Positions 9,138 through 17,839 of a DNA stretch of 64,000 nt are shown in pieces; position 1 is the first letter of the stretch, and each line of letters begins with the position of its first letter. Below the pieces are notes generated by a model. It was not told where the DNA came from and made no database searches. It saw only the letters and a list, made by a program, of their open reading frames with translations. This stretch comes from Sporolactobacillus kofuensis (GTDB taxonomy: Bacteria; Bacillota; Bacilli; Bacillales; Sporolactobacillaceae), in NCBI RefSeq assembly GCF_024125425.1, contig NZ_JAMXWN010000006.1, positions 99,631-163,630 on the forward strand. Reading direction: 5' to 3'. The translations under genes were made by a program, and so were the position numbers.

Positions 9138-9319
9138 ATACTAAAGACCTATTGAATTTACAATTGTGTAATATAAATTCAATAATTAGCTAATAATTAG
9201 AGATTGCGTTTTCATTTTAAACAAAGGCTTTAATAGATGCTTTTAAAGCGCCACACTTTTTATTTTTAAGAGAGCTAGAATTGTAATAAATGCAATAATG
9301 CACAATACTAAAGACCTAT
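9138..9319. repeat. 15-bp direct repeats bounding an AT-rich segment
   Basis: ATACTAAAGACCTAT occurs at 9138-9152 and again at 9305-9319. The DNA between the copies is AT-rich with no gene. It may be a decayed insertion or a duplicated regulatory site. Confidence 0.5.
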
Positions 9320-9320
9320 G

Positions 9321-9336
9321 ATGGAATCGATTCCAT
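9321..9336. promoter_or_regulatory. Palindromic operator candidate upstream of sacB
   Basis: ATGGAATCGATTCCAT is a perfect 16-bp palindrome whose 3' edge is 35 bp upstream of the sacB -35 box. The position fits an activator or repressor site; the cognate regulator is unknown. Confidence 0.6.
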
Positions 9337-9371
9337 GTGGAAAACTAGGCGAATTTGTTTCATTTGTTAGA

Positions 9372-9401
9372 TTGACTTGGGTACCGGATTCCCCGTATTC
9401 T
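9372..9401 (+). promoter_or_regulatory. Sigma-A promoter of sacB-levB
   Basis: The -35 TTGACT (9372-9377) and -10 TATTCT (9396-9401) boxes are separated by 18 bp. The expected start lies near 9408, giving a leader of about 140 nt that contains the hairpin at 9413-9433. Confidence 0.7.
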
Positions 9402-9412
9402 GAGTAAGGCGC

Positions 9413-9433
9413 ATCAGCAGAATCAATGCTGAT
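9413..9433 (+). promoter_or_regulatory. Hairpin in the sacB leader
   Basis: ATCAGCA pairs with TGCTGAT across seven bases at the very 5' end of the predicted transcript. It could stabilise the mRNA or bind a regulator. It has no T tract and does not match the SacT/SacY antiterminator arrangement as I know it. Confidence 0.4.
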
Positions 9434-9546
9434 TAAGAAGAGGACATGCGTTAACCGAAGCCACAAATAGAGAGAAGCAAGCTCAAAGAGGTTTGTTCAG
9501 TTTCGGAAGAGCGTGTTCTTCAAAAATGCAACAGGGAGAGGTATAC

Positions 9547-11007
9547 ATGATGATGGGAAAACTCGTAAAACAGACCGCTGCTGTCGCATTGGCTACAACG
9601 TTCTTGTTTGGCAGCACGGGGCATGTGTCGGCAAAGCAAAGTGATGATTTGGGCTATGACAAATCTTATGGACTCTCACATCTCACACGATTCGATATGA
9701 GTAAAATTTCGGATCAGCAGGAAGATGAGCGATTCCAAGTGCCGGAATTCGATGAATCAACAATAGAGAATCTACCGTCAGCAGTCGGTAAAAATAAAGA
9801 TGGAAATGACATTGATCTAGATGTTTGGGACAGCTGGCCTCTGCAAAATGCGGATGGAACAGTTGCCAATTATAAAGGCTATACTATAGTTTTCGCACTT
9901 GCCGGTGATCCCAAAGTAAGCAATGATACGTTCATCTATCTGTTCTACCAAAAGAAAGGTGAAACATCCATTGATAGCTGGAAGAATGCCGGTAAAGTAT
10001 TTAAGGCGGATGATCACCTGAATGCGAACGATCCGATTCTGAAAAACCAGGCGGAAGAATGGTCCGGATCAGCAACACTAACTTCGGACGGCAATGTACG
10101 GCTTTTCTATACTGACCGTCACCCAATGGATGAAAGCAACAAGCTTTATGGAAAACAAACCTTGACGACGGCACAAATTAATCTTTCTCAACCGGACGCG
10201 GATACGTTAAAGGTAGACGGTATCGAAGATTTGAAGTCGATTTTTGACGGGGACGGCAAATACTATCAGACGGTAGACCAATTTGTAGCTGGTGATAAGT
10301 CTGCGGATAACCACACATTACGTGATCCGCATTATGTTGAAGATAATGGGCATAAATACCTCGTTTTTGAAGCAAACACCGGAACCGAAGTCGGTTATCA
10401 AGGTGATGATCAGCTGAATAATCGCGCCTATTACGGCGGGAACTTGAACTTCTTCCAAAAAGAACGAAAAGCATTACTGAACAGCTCGAAGAAGAATCTT
10501 GCATCCTTTGCTAATGGTGCATTAGGCATTATCGAGCTGAACGATGATTATACGTTGAAAAAAGTAATGAAGCCGTTGCTCACTTCGAATACGGTAACCG
10601 ATGAAATTGAACGCGCAAATGTGTTCAAGAAGAACGGAAAATGGTATCTCTTTACCGATTCACGTGGAGCGAAAATGACTGTGGACGGCATTGGCGACAA
10701 AGACGTGTATATGCTCGGGTTTGTCTCGAACGCACTCACCGGAACCTACCACCCACTTAACGGTAGCGGGCTCGTGTTGCACATGGATCTCGATCAGAGC
10801 GATGTCACTTGGACGTATTCTCATTTTGCAATTCCGCAAACAAAGGGAAACAAAGTCGTGATTACAAGCTATATGACCAACAGAGGGACATTTGATGACC
10901 ATCATGCAACGTTCGCACCAAGCTTCCTTGTAAACCTTCAAGGCTCGAGAACATCGGTGGTTCCAGATCGTACTCTGGATCAAGGTCAGCTGACTGTCGA
11001 AGATTGA
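9547..11007 (+). CDS. sacB: Levansucrase (GH68)
   Basis: This secreted fructosyltransferase builds levan from sucrose. I place the start at the ATG at 9547, after GGGAGAGG, giving 486 residues; upstream in-frame codons have no ribosome-binding site. A Sec signal peptide with a basic N-end (GKLVKQ), hydrophobic core and AxA-like cleavage region (HVSAKQ) follows. The GH68 landmarks are in order: VWDSWP with the nucleophile Asp (about 95), WSGSATL, RDPHYV (transition-state Asp), FEANTG, and DEIERANVF carrying the acid/base Glu. It is the first gene of the sacB-levB unit, expressed from the promoter at 9372 and followed by an intercistronic terminator. Confidence 0.97.
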   Translation: MMMGKLVKQTAAVALATTFLFGSTGHVSAKQSDDLGYDKSYGLSHLTRFDMSKISDQQEDERFQVPEFDESTIENLPSAVGKNKDGNDIDLDVWDSWPLQNADGTVANYKGYTIVFALAGDPKVSNDTFIYLFYQKKGETSIDSWKNAGKVFKADDHLNANDPILKNQAEEWSGSATLTSDGNVRLFYTDRHPMDESNKLYGKQTLTTAQINLSQPDADTLKVDGIEDLKSIFDGDGKYYQTVDQFVAGDKSADNHTLRDPHYVEDNGHKYLVFEANTGTEVGYQGDDQLNNRAYYGGNLNFFQKERKALLNSSKKNLASFANGALGIIELNDDYTLKKVMKPLLTSNTVTDEIERANVFKKNGKWYLFTDSRGAKMTVDGIGDKDVYMLGFVSNALTGTYHPLNGSGLVLHMDLDQSDVTWTYSHFAIPQTKGNKVVITSYMTNRGTFDDHHATFAPSFLVNLQGSRTSVVPDRTLDQGQLTVED

Positions 11008-11027
11008 AATTAATAGCAAGAATTGTA

Positions 11028-11062
11028 GAAAATGTCGAGAATATGCGACATTTTCTTTTTTT
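11028..11062 (+). terminator. Intercistronic terminator between sacB and levB
   Basis: GAAAATGTCG pairs with CGACATTTTC, followed by seven T residues. Located 21 bases after the sacB stop, it should reduce levB transcription relative to sacB unless levB has its own promoter. Confidence 0.85.
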
Positions 11063-11120
11063 ATGGGCATTTTATGTAAGGATGGAGAGGCATCACGGAT
11101 TCATTTGGAGGGTTATACAC

Positions 11121-12677
11121 GTGGAATTGAAAAAGAAATTTTTTGTAGTAGTCAGCCTCGTCACGCTGAGTTTGCTCATTTTAACCATCATTATTTTATT
11201 CTCCGGATTGTTCCAACCAAAGGAAAAACCAGTGATAGAAAAAAAGAAGCAGACGTATCGATCGGTTTATCATTTTACCGTTCCGGATAAGTGGATGAAT
11301 GATCCACAGCGGCCAATTTATTTTAACGGATATTATCACTACTATTACCTGTACAATCGTGATTATCCAAAAGGAAACGGGACGGAGTGGCGCCATGCGA
11401 TCTCCAAGGATCTCATTCATTGGAAAGATGAAGGCGTGGCAATTCCGAAATATACAAACAAAAACGGTGATATTTGGACAGGTTCGGTTGTCCGCGACGT
11501 GCACAACACTGCGGGCTTAGGAAAGCATGCGTTGGTCGCGATTGTGACACAACCGCCGGCAAATGGTGACCAAGAACAGTTTCTTTGGTATAGCTCGAAT
11601 CAAGGAAAAACATTTAAGAACTATGGTGATGATCCTGTGTTGCCGAATCCGGGAGTTAAGGATTTTAGAGATCCGAAAATTATTTGGGATGCCGAGCGCA
11701 ACCAATGGATCATGCTGCTTGCTGAAGGAGCAAAGATTGGCTTTTACACATCGAACAATTTAAAAGAATGGCAGTATGTCAGTGGCTTTTTTACTCAGAA
11801 TATTGGTATTGTCGAATGCCCGGATCTCTTTCAGCTGCGTGCCGATGATGGAAAGGTCAAGTGGGTACTCGGCGCAAGTGCAAACGGAAAGGCAGCCGGA
11901 TTGCCGAACACGTATGCCTACTGGACAGGCAGCTTTGATGGGAAAACGTTTAAGCCTGATAATGAGGAACCCCAATGGCTCGATCATGGCTTTGACTGGT
12001 ATGCAGGCGTCACGTTTGAAGATGGCCGCGCTTCGGATAAGTTGAAGGCACGCTATGCGATTGCCTGGATGAATAATTGGGATTATCCGAATAACACGCC
12101 AACGTTGAAAGAAGATTTCAACGGGGCGAATTCGATTGTACGCCGGATTCGGTTGATCCATCGGGCTGGGCAATACAGCTTGGCATCACAGCCACTTCCT
12201 GGTTTAGAGAAAATGACGGAGTCAACGAAACGTTTGGATACGCAACATGTGGAAGGAGTCAAGACACTTGATGTGCAAGGGGACGCCTATCAGCTTGATG
12301 CCGATCTTTCCTGGTCAGATGCACAAAATGTCGGACTCAGACTACGCGAATCCAAAGACAAAACGCGGCATATTGATGTCGGTGTTTTTGTAAAAGGTGG
12401 CTACATCTACGTGAATCGTGCGTTCACCGGCCAACCAGATAAAAGTAACAAAAGTGTAGAAAGTCGAGTTGCGATTCCTTCCGATAAAAAACAGGTTCAT
12501 CTGAAAATTTTCGTCGACAAGACCAGCATCGAAGTATTTGTCGATGATGGGCAAACCGTTTTTAGCGATGAAGTATTTCCACATCTTAACGACCAAGGAA
12601 TCAGCTTATTTTCCGAAGGCGGAACGAGCACATTTAAAACTATTGAGATAAAAAAATTCCGATCAATCCTGCAATAA
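11121..12677 (+). CDS. levB: Levanbiose-producing levanase (GH32)
   Basis: This exo-levanase releases levanbiose and is therefore the natural partner of levansucrase. The protein closely resembles B. subtilis LevB (YveB) throughout, as judged from memory. It contains WMNDPQRPIYFNG with the nucleophile Asp, NRDYPKGNGTEWRHAIS, GDIWTGS, FRDPK, and VECPDL with the acid/base Glu; a C-terminal beta-sandwich includes DKTSIEVFVDDG. An N-terminal hydrophobic segment makes it membrane-anchored or secreted. I use the GTG at 11121, preceded by GGAGGG, giving 518 residues; an in-frame extension back to 11004 overlaps sacB and the terminator and is not supported. No clear terminator follows. Confidence 0.95.
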   Translation: MELKKKFFVVVSLVTLSLLILTIIILFSGLFQPKEKPVIEKKKQTYRSVYHFTVPDKWMNDPQRPIYFNGYYHYYYLYNRDYPKGNGTEWRHAISKDLIHWKDEGVAIPKYTNKNGDIWTGSVVRDVHNTAGLGKHALVAIVTQPPANGDQEQFLWYSSNQGKTFKNYGDDPVLPNPGVKDFRDPKIIWDAERNQWIMLLAEGAKIGFYTSNNLKEWQYVSGFFTQNIGIVECPDLFQLRADDGKVKWVLGASANGKAAGLPNTYAYWTGSFDGKTFKPDNEEPQWLDHGFDWYAGVTFEDGRASDKLKARYAIAWMNNWDYPNNTPTLKEDFNGANSIVRRIRLIHRAGQYSLASQPLPGLEKMTESTKRLDTQHVEGVKTLDVQGDAYQLDADLSWSDAQNVGLRLRESKDKTRHIDVGVFVKGGYIYVNRAFTGQPDKSNKSVESRVAIPSDKKQVHLKIFVDKTSIEVFVDDGQTVFSDEVFPHLNDQGISLFSEGGTSTFKTIEIKKFRSILQ

Positions 12678-12734
12678 TACGTAGCTCGAGCGATGTGTTA
12701 AGCGGGAGGTGGGATGACCGAGCCAAAATGCTGA

Positions 12735-13100
12735 ATGTCTCAATTAGATGAAAAAGTGTCCGATTCAGCTTGGTTTTTGTCCTGTTCGGAGTGAAAAGTG
12801 TCCGGTTCGATCACGTTTTTGTCCGCTTCCGAAGCATTATTGTCCTGTTCTGCCCGACTTGTCCGGTTCGGCCTGATTAGTGTCTGATTCCGCTTGATTT
12901 TTGTCCTGTTCGGAGTGAAAAGTGTCCGGTTCGATCACGTTTTTGTCCGATTCCGTAGCATTATTGTCCCGTTCCGTCCGACTTGTCCGGTTCGGAGTGA
13001 AAAGTGTCCGAATCCGATTAATAATTGTCCCGTTCGGCATCATTTTTGTCCGGTTCCACCTCATTTGTGTCTCCTTCTCGCGATAATTTGTCCCAATCCT
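12735..13100 (-). repeat. 21-bp-period array A2 (GGGACAAAA family, inverted)
   Basis: On the plus strand the core reads TTTTTGTCC. TGTCC starts at 12757, 12778, 12799, 12820 and 12841, exactly 21 bp apart, and similar cores continue to about 13090. It belongs to the same family as A1 and A3 and fills the gap between the convergent levB and permease genes. Confidence 0.9.
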
Positions 13101-13122
13101 AATCGGCCGCAAAATGAAAATC

Positions 13123-13158
13123 AAAAAGAGCTGTGGGCGCATCACCCCACAGCTCTTT
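13123..13158. terminator. Bidirectional terminator, sequence shared with 19556-19594
   Basis: GAGCTGTGGG pairs with CCCACAGCTC. It is flanked by A5 on the left (T5 for minus-strand transcripts) and TTT on the right. It ends the permease gene. Nearly the same sequence, loop included, recurs at 19556-19594. Confidence 0.88.
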
Positions 13159-13199
13159 GCATTTAGTCAAAAGTCCTTTTTCTATATATGCGCATTAGA

Positions 13200-14636
13200 T
13201 TATTTTGCAGGGGAAACTTCCCGCACTTTTGTTTTATTTTCTGTATTTCTCATCAGCAGCGCATAGATGATAAACCCGGCTCCGACGCCAAGAAACCATG
13301 AATAAGAATAAAGAGGTTTAAGCGTTGGAACAAATAAACCGATTAGAGAAATAATCGTTCCGACTGCCATCGCAATCAACGCGCTGTAATTCCATCCGTG
13401 GCTATACGAATACTCACTGTCTTTTAAATAAAAGCTGTTAATTTCGTAATGCCGATGGTGTACGATATAAAAATCGGCAAACATAATTCCAGCGACAGGG
13501 CCAAGGGCGCCACCGACAGCTCCCATAACCGTGAGAATTACGCCGGCATTATTGAACCATAACCAAGGAACAAAGAATAGGGAGAGAATAATAGATATAT
13601 TTCCGGCTTTCACAAAGTTTAACTTTTTAGGGAAAAGGTTAACTAAGTCGTAACCGGGTGAAACAACATTTCCTGCAATATTGACGGACAAGGTAATGAT
13701 AATCAATGCGATTGCTCCGAAAAATAGAAGAAATGGGTTATCAAATTTTTGTAGTAATGTAACTGGGTTCCAAATAGCTTTTCCAAATGCAACAACTGTA
13801 CCAGAAGTAGTAATGATGCTCATTAGCGCAAAGGCAATTGCGGTACCGGGCAAACCAATAAACTGGCCAACTGCCTGGTCCTTCTGGCTACGCGTAAAAC
13901 GAGTGAAATCGGAAATATTCAGAACTAATGTTGCCCAAACACCAACAAGTCCTGTAACGGAAACTGGGAATATGGTCCAAAATTGTGATGAAGATAATTT
14001 GCTCGGCTGTTCGAAAAGCGGTCCTAAACCATGGGACACATTAATGGACCAAATGACTAAGATGATACCTAGTATGATGACCAAAGGTCCTGCCCAAAGC
14101 TCAAAAATCTTAATGCGATGCATTCCTTTGGAAACAATCCACATGTGTAGGAGCCAGAAAAGAACAACTGCAATGGCACTGTTCAGACCCATACCGACGA
14201 GATGAAACTTTGATAAACCGTTCCATCCGGGGATCAGTGCACCAAATATAGCATTTACAGCGGCACTCCCTGCGTAGGCCTGAACGGCGAACCAAAAAAT
14301 GGCAACAAATGCGCGTAAGACAACAGGAATATGCGCTGCTTTATGACCAAAGGCAGCTCGGATAATTACCGGGAATGGAATGCCGTATTTTCCACCAACG
14401 ACACTATTCAACCACATCGCACTGATAAGAACTATATTAGCGATAATGACAGCGGATAATGCTTGCCAGACACTCATGCCTAACATGATTAAGCTTCCTG
14501 CAGTTTCCCAAGCAACGATATTATGAATCATGCCCATCCAAATCGTTGTAAAATTTATCCACGTCCATGTTTTATGTTCTTTTTTCACTGGAGCGAGGTC
14601 GTAATTATAAAGGCTAGGATCGTATTTAGTTTCCAA
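13200..14636 (-). CDS. NCS1-family nucleobase/allantoin-type permease
   Basis: This 478-residue cation symporter of the NCS1 family has about 12 transmembrane helices. NFTTIWMGMIHNIVAWETAG in TM1 and GKYGIPFPVIIRAAFG are family signatures. The protein resembles the B. subtilis allantoin permease PucI, but other NCS1 members take cytosine, uracil or hydantoins, so the substrate is not settled. It starts at a TTG behind GAGGTG. It lies downstream of, and probably serves, the amidohydrolase-SDR-amidase-GntR operon. It has its own promoter with the two shared operators at 14838 and 14904. Confidence 0.92.
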   Translation of the reverse strand: METKYDPSLYNYDLAPVKKEHKTWTWINFTTIWMGMIHNIVAWETAGSLIMLGMSVWQALSAVIIANIVLISAMWLNSVVGGKYGIPFPVIIRAAFGHKAAHIPVVLRAFVAIFWFAVQAYAGSAAVNAIFGALIPGWNGLSKFHLVGMGLNSAIAVVLFWLLHMWIVSKGMHRIKIFELWAGPLVIILGIILVIWSINVSHGLGPLFEQPSKLSSSQFWTIFPVSVTGLVGVWATLVLNISDFTRFTRSQKDQAVGQFIGLPGTAIAFALMSIITTSGTVVAFGKAIWNPVTLLQKFDNPFLLFFGAIALIIITLSVNIAGNVVSPGYDLVNLFPKKLNFVKAGNISIILSLFFVPWLWFNNAGVILTVMGAVGGALGPVAGIMFADFYIVHHRHYEINSFYLKDSEYSYSHGWNYSALIAMAVGTIISLIGLFVPTLKPLYSYSWFLGVGAGFIIYALLMRNTENKTKVREVSPAK

Positions 14637-14837
14637 TTAAGATTCACCTCTTGAATAATTTTGCTTCGAATAATCTATTGATCTCTTGTTCGCACAGTGA
14701 CATAGAATAGAAGACGATCTGAACTATTTTTTCTAATAACAGTAAAATACTGGACAGTTTGAAACGAGTTAAATAGTATTAATATTAAATCTATTTACGA
14801 TGTATAAAACCTCCTCCTTACGAACAATATAAGCTTT

Positions 14838-14857
14838 TGGTCTTACCGGTCAGACCA
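14838..14857. promoter_or_regulatory. Operator T1 (TGGT...ACCA type), permease promoter
   Basis: TGGTCTTACCGGTCAGACCA is a 20-bp palindrome with only one mismatched pair. It lies just downstream of the predicted -10 box, a position typical for repression. Related sites are at 19161, 51930 and 55312. Confidence 0.75.
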
Positions 14858-14869
14858 GATGATAGATAC

Positions 14870-14875
14870 ATTATA
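14870..14875 (-). promoter_or_regulatory. -10 box of the permease promoter
   Basis: TATAAT on the minus strand lies between the two operators. At the usual 17-bp distance there is no good -35 box (TCAGAA), which suggests activator dependence. Confidence 0.55.
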
Positions 14876-14903
14876 GCACTGAGAAAAGAATTTTCTGAAA
14901 AAG

Positions 14904-14920
14904 TGTCATATTTTCTGACA
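14904..14920. promoter_or_regulatory. Operator U1 (TGTCA...TGACA type), permease promoter
   Basis: TGTCATATTTTCTGACA is a 17-bp inverted repeat upstream of the -10 box. Matching sites are at 19230, 51872 and 55248. Its centre lies about 65 bp from operator T1. Confidence 0.75.
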
Positions 14921-15067
14921 TAGAATTTAAAAATGGATTGAATTCAAGTAAGTAATTTAAGGTTTTTCATATTAAGAAGAAATGAACAGAACAAGAGATG
15001 GGACGATTACAACAGGTTTATCGAATCACCGTTAGAACAAAACAAGCAGTTGGTTCCCTGTGAACTT

Positions 15068-15775
15068 CTAGGTCGCAACGTGCTCGCCTCTCAGTTTAGG
15101 ATTTATTTCCGTAATCATTTTTTGGTAATGCTGTTGGACGTCCTCGATGTGCTTGCGCATCAACAGGCTTGCCTGATTAGAATCTCTGTCTTCTATTGCG
15201 TTTAACAGCTCTGTATGATATTGAACAGCATTTTCAACATCATCATTGATAGCCATTTCAATGCGCACCTTTTTAAAATAATCGATCAATGAATCGTAGA
15301 CGTGTATCATGACCTTATTCTGAGTGGCGTGAGCAATAGTGTTATGGAAGGTTAAGTCGGGAACGATGATCGACTGGCCTTTATGTATACAGTCCTTTAG
15401 ATCAACAAGAGACATTTTGAGCACATCAATAGACTGTTCTGTCATTCTTTGAGCAGCAAGATAGGCATTCTCCGTTTCTATACCTCTTCGAAATTCAAGA
15501 AAATCTAAGGATGATTCGATGTCAAAAGTCGGTAATAGACGCTTGACTACGGTTGTAAGGTTCGTGTCGATCTCTTGTCTTAAATAATTCCCCTTTCCCG
15601 GTCGTTTCTCAATAATTCCTGTGTCACACATGGATTGCAGAGCCTCACGTACTGAGGAACGGCCAACCTTAAGCATCTTGGCTATTTCACGTTCCGAAGG
15701 CAATTTATCTCCTACCTTCACCCGTGTTCGAATATAATCTAATAAAAATTTCTGGACAGTTTCACTGACAATCAT
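15068..15775 (-). CDS. FadR-subfamily GntR regulator (paralogue 1)
   Basis: This 235-residue DNA-binding regulator has an N-terminal winged helix (KLPSEREIAKMLKVGRSSVR, about residues 25-45) and a C-terminal FCD ligand-sensing domain. Probable FCD metal ligands sit in VPDLTFHNTIAHA and near the C-terminal RKHIED. It is a clear paralogue of the regulator at 54441. The ATG at 15775 is chosen because GTGAGGT lies 11 bases before it and because the paralogue starts at the same point; a GTG at 15793 has no ribosome-binding site. As last gene of the amidohydrolase operon, it is the likely local regulator of the shared operators. Confidence 0.92.
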   Translation of the reverse strand: MIVSETVQKFLLDYIRTRVKVGDKLPSEREIAKMLKVGRSSVREALQSMCDTGIIEKRPGKGNYLRQEIDTNLTTVVKRLLPTFDIESSLDFLEFRRGIETENAYLAAQRMTEQSIDVLKMSLVDLKDCIHKGQSIIVPDLTFHNTIAHATQNKVMIHVYDSLIDYFKKVRIEMAINDDVENAVQYHTELLNAIEDRDSNQASLLMRKHIEDVQQHYQKMITEINPKLRGEHVAT

Positions 15776-15813
15776 AAAAAAGGATGACCTCACTTAAATT
15801 ATTAGGACTGGTT

Positions 15814-17004
15814 TCAAATTCCTTTCAATCCGGATAAGTCAACGTTTCTGACAAATTGTAACAATTGCTTGTCTGTATTATATCCTGAAATGAAGGAAAG
15901 ACCGAGCGGCTTCTTTGTATGAAGAAGCGGTCGTGTTATTTGAGGCAGACCAGATAATCCAGCAAGACAGGTCAATTTCATCGTTTGCGCTCTAAGCGAT
16001 TCAATAGACGAAAAACTACTTTCTCTACTTGGAGCGGATCCGACCGTTGTGGGTATGATTACTAGGGAATCACTACCCAAAAGTTGGTGCATCTCAGTTG
16101 TGAAATTTTGTTTGGTTTGAAGCATTAGATGATAGTGGACATCCTCCTTAATTTTAGATGCCATTTCGAATCGGCCGGAGATATCTTTACTGAAATCTGG
16201 GTGATACTGATTAATCCATTGACCATGCGATTGCCAGGCTTCCTTACCCTGAAGGATACGGAAACACTCCGTTAGTTCATGAAAGGAATGGTTGTCTAAG
16301 AGGTCGACAGATTTTAGCGTGTAGCGATCATTTAGTAGTTGCAAAAGCTTGTGATAATAAGCGATATCGTCTGAGTCCTGTAATAGATCGAAAGCTTTCT
16401 GAAATACATAGATCGTTTTATAGGCGTGCACGGTTTGATCTGGGAGTAAAACATCGCCCACTTTGGCTAAAATATCCGCATGATTGGCCATCCAGCCGAC
16501 AGTATCAAAACTGGGTGCGAGCGGTATCACACCATTCATGGAAATTAATCCATGCGATGGTCGCATTCCGAATAGTCCACAGTAGGAGGAAGGGATTCGG
16601 ACAGATCCCCCGGTATCCGTTCCAATGGAAAAATCAGTTTGATGAGAAGCAACAGATACTGCTGATCCACTTGATGATCCTCCGGTAAATGAATCCGGGG
16701 CTTTAGGGTTAATTGTCGGAGGATAATGTTTATTGTCTCCTTTCAAGCTATACATCAATTCATCTGTAACCGTAGTGCCAACTAAAGTAGCTCCGTGATG
16801 AAGCAGCTGATTGACCACATCAGCATGTTCGGTTGCCTCATCGGCATAGGTAAGCCAAGTTGGATTGCCGGCACTATTCTTATAGCCTTTAACGGCAAAA
16901 ACGTCTTTCAATGCAAATTTGAGTCCGGAAAGGGGGCCGCTCGTGTTAAGAGAGAGAGTCATGCTCGGGTTAATGAAAGCACCGTAATCGTTGTGATTGA
17001 TCAT
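15814..17004 (-). CDS. Amidase-signature family amidohydrolase
   Basis: This is a 396-residue Ser-cisSer-Lys amidase. The catalytic lysine is in FALKDVFAV, the cis-serine in TGGSSSGSA and the nucleophile in GTDTGGSVRIPSS. It is shorter than the common 450-500 residues but similar in size to indole-acetamide hydrolase-type amidases. TTGGAG precedes the ATG. It sits between SDR and GntR genes with short gaps, so one transcript is likely. The cluster suggests hydrolysis of an open-chain amide or carbamoyl product released by the upstream amidohydrolase (inference). Confidence 0.9.
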   Translation of the reverse strand: MINHNDYGAFINPSMTLSLNTSGPLSGLKFALKDVFAVKGYKNSAGNPTWLTYADEATEHADVVNQLLHHGATLVGTTVTDELMYSLKGDNKHYPPTINPKAPDSFTGGSSSGSAVSVASHQTDFSIGTDTGGSVRIPSSYCGLFGMRPSHGLISMNGVIPLAPSFDTVGWMANHADILAKVGDVLLPDQTVHAYKTIYVFQKAFDLLQDSDDIAYYHKLLQLLNDRYTLKSVDLLDNHSFHELTECFRILQGKEAWQSHGQWINQYHPDFSKDISGRFEMASKIKEDVHYHLMLQTKQNFTTEMHQLLGSDSLVIIPTTVGSAPSRESSFSSIESLRAQTMKLTCLAGLSGLPQITRPLLHTKKPLGLSFISGYNTDKQLLQFVRNVDLSGLKGI

Positions 17005-17063
17005 ATTAAATCTCCAATTCTTTTATTCGTTTCGTTCGAGGTTAGAATGAATGTTAAGTTAAA

Positions 17064-17810
17064 TTACCAGCTTGTGTATCCTCCATCAATGAATAATGCG
17101 CTCCCAGTTATAAATGACGCGTCTTCGCTACAAAGAAATAGAATGGGCTTGGCAATTTCTTCTGGTTCCCCCAGCCGTCCTAATGGGTGCATCCTGATCA
17201 AATCTTGAATGGATCCTTGTGGTCCTTTTTTCCCATTTTCAAATTGCCTGCTCAGTAGAGGCGTATGAATTGCTCCAGGGCAAACCGAATTAACACGAAT
17301 GCCATCTTTTGCTCCTTCAATGGCCAGACTTCGCGTGAAATTCACAATTGCCGCTTTGGATGCGGTGTAGGCTGTGAATAGAGCAGAGCCTACTAAAGCA
17401 AGTTGAGAAGCGGTATTGACGATCACGCCATGAGATTCTTTTAAAAAGGGCAATACGGTTCGGGTTGTCAGAAACATGCCTTTCAAATTTGTATCGAGGA
17501 CGCGATCCCATTCTTCTTCTTCCATCTCTTCAAGTGACGAAACAAATTCAATTCCTGCATTATTTATCAGTACATCGATTTTATGATTTTTTTTAATGAT
17601 CTCCGCAACTGCTTCTTTGATGCTTTCAGACTTACGAACATCCACTTGATAGACATCACATGTGGTCCGAACAAGTTCATCAGTAATTTGATAATCCAAC
17701 ACAGAAACACGTGCACCTTCAGATAAAAATGATTTGACTGTTGCGAGCCCAATCCCCGAACCGCCACCTGTGATCACAACCTGTTTATTCTTGAATCTAC
17801 CCTGATTCAT
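17064..17810 (-). CDS. Short-chain dehydrogenase/reductase
   Basis: This classical SDR has 248 residues. The nucleotide-binding motif TGGGSGIG is at the N-terminus, NNAG near residue 87, and the active-site Ser followed by YTASK near residues 143-160. The C-terminal GSALFIDGGYTSW is typical. GGAG lies eight bases before the ATG. It is the second gene of the catabolic operon and probably oxidises or reduces a hydroxyl/keto intermediate; the substrate is unknown. Confidence 0.92.
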   Translation of the reverse strand: MNQGRFKNKQVVITGGGSGIGLATVKSFLSEGARVSVLDYQITDELVRTTCDVYQVDVRKSESIKEAVAEIIKKNHKIDVLINNAGIEFVSSLEEMEEEEWDRVLDTNLKGMFLTTRTVLPFLKESHGVIVNTASQLALVGSALFTAYTASKAAIVNFTRSLAIEGAKDGIRVNSVCPGAIHTPLLSRQFENGKKGPQGSIQDLIRMHPLGRLGEPEEIAKPILFLCSEDASFITGSALFIDGGYTSW

Positions 17811-17839
17811 TCGCTCATCTCCTAGTTACTGCTGATTGG

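Noticed and set aside
12837..13166. Reading frames on both strands over array A2
   Set aside because: They are periodic translations of the repeat with no start signals. The same reasoning applies to frames in arrays A3, C1 and C2.
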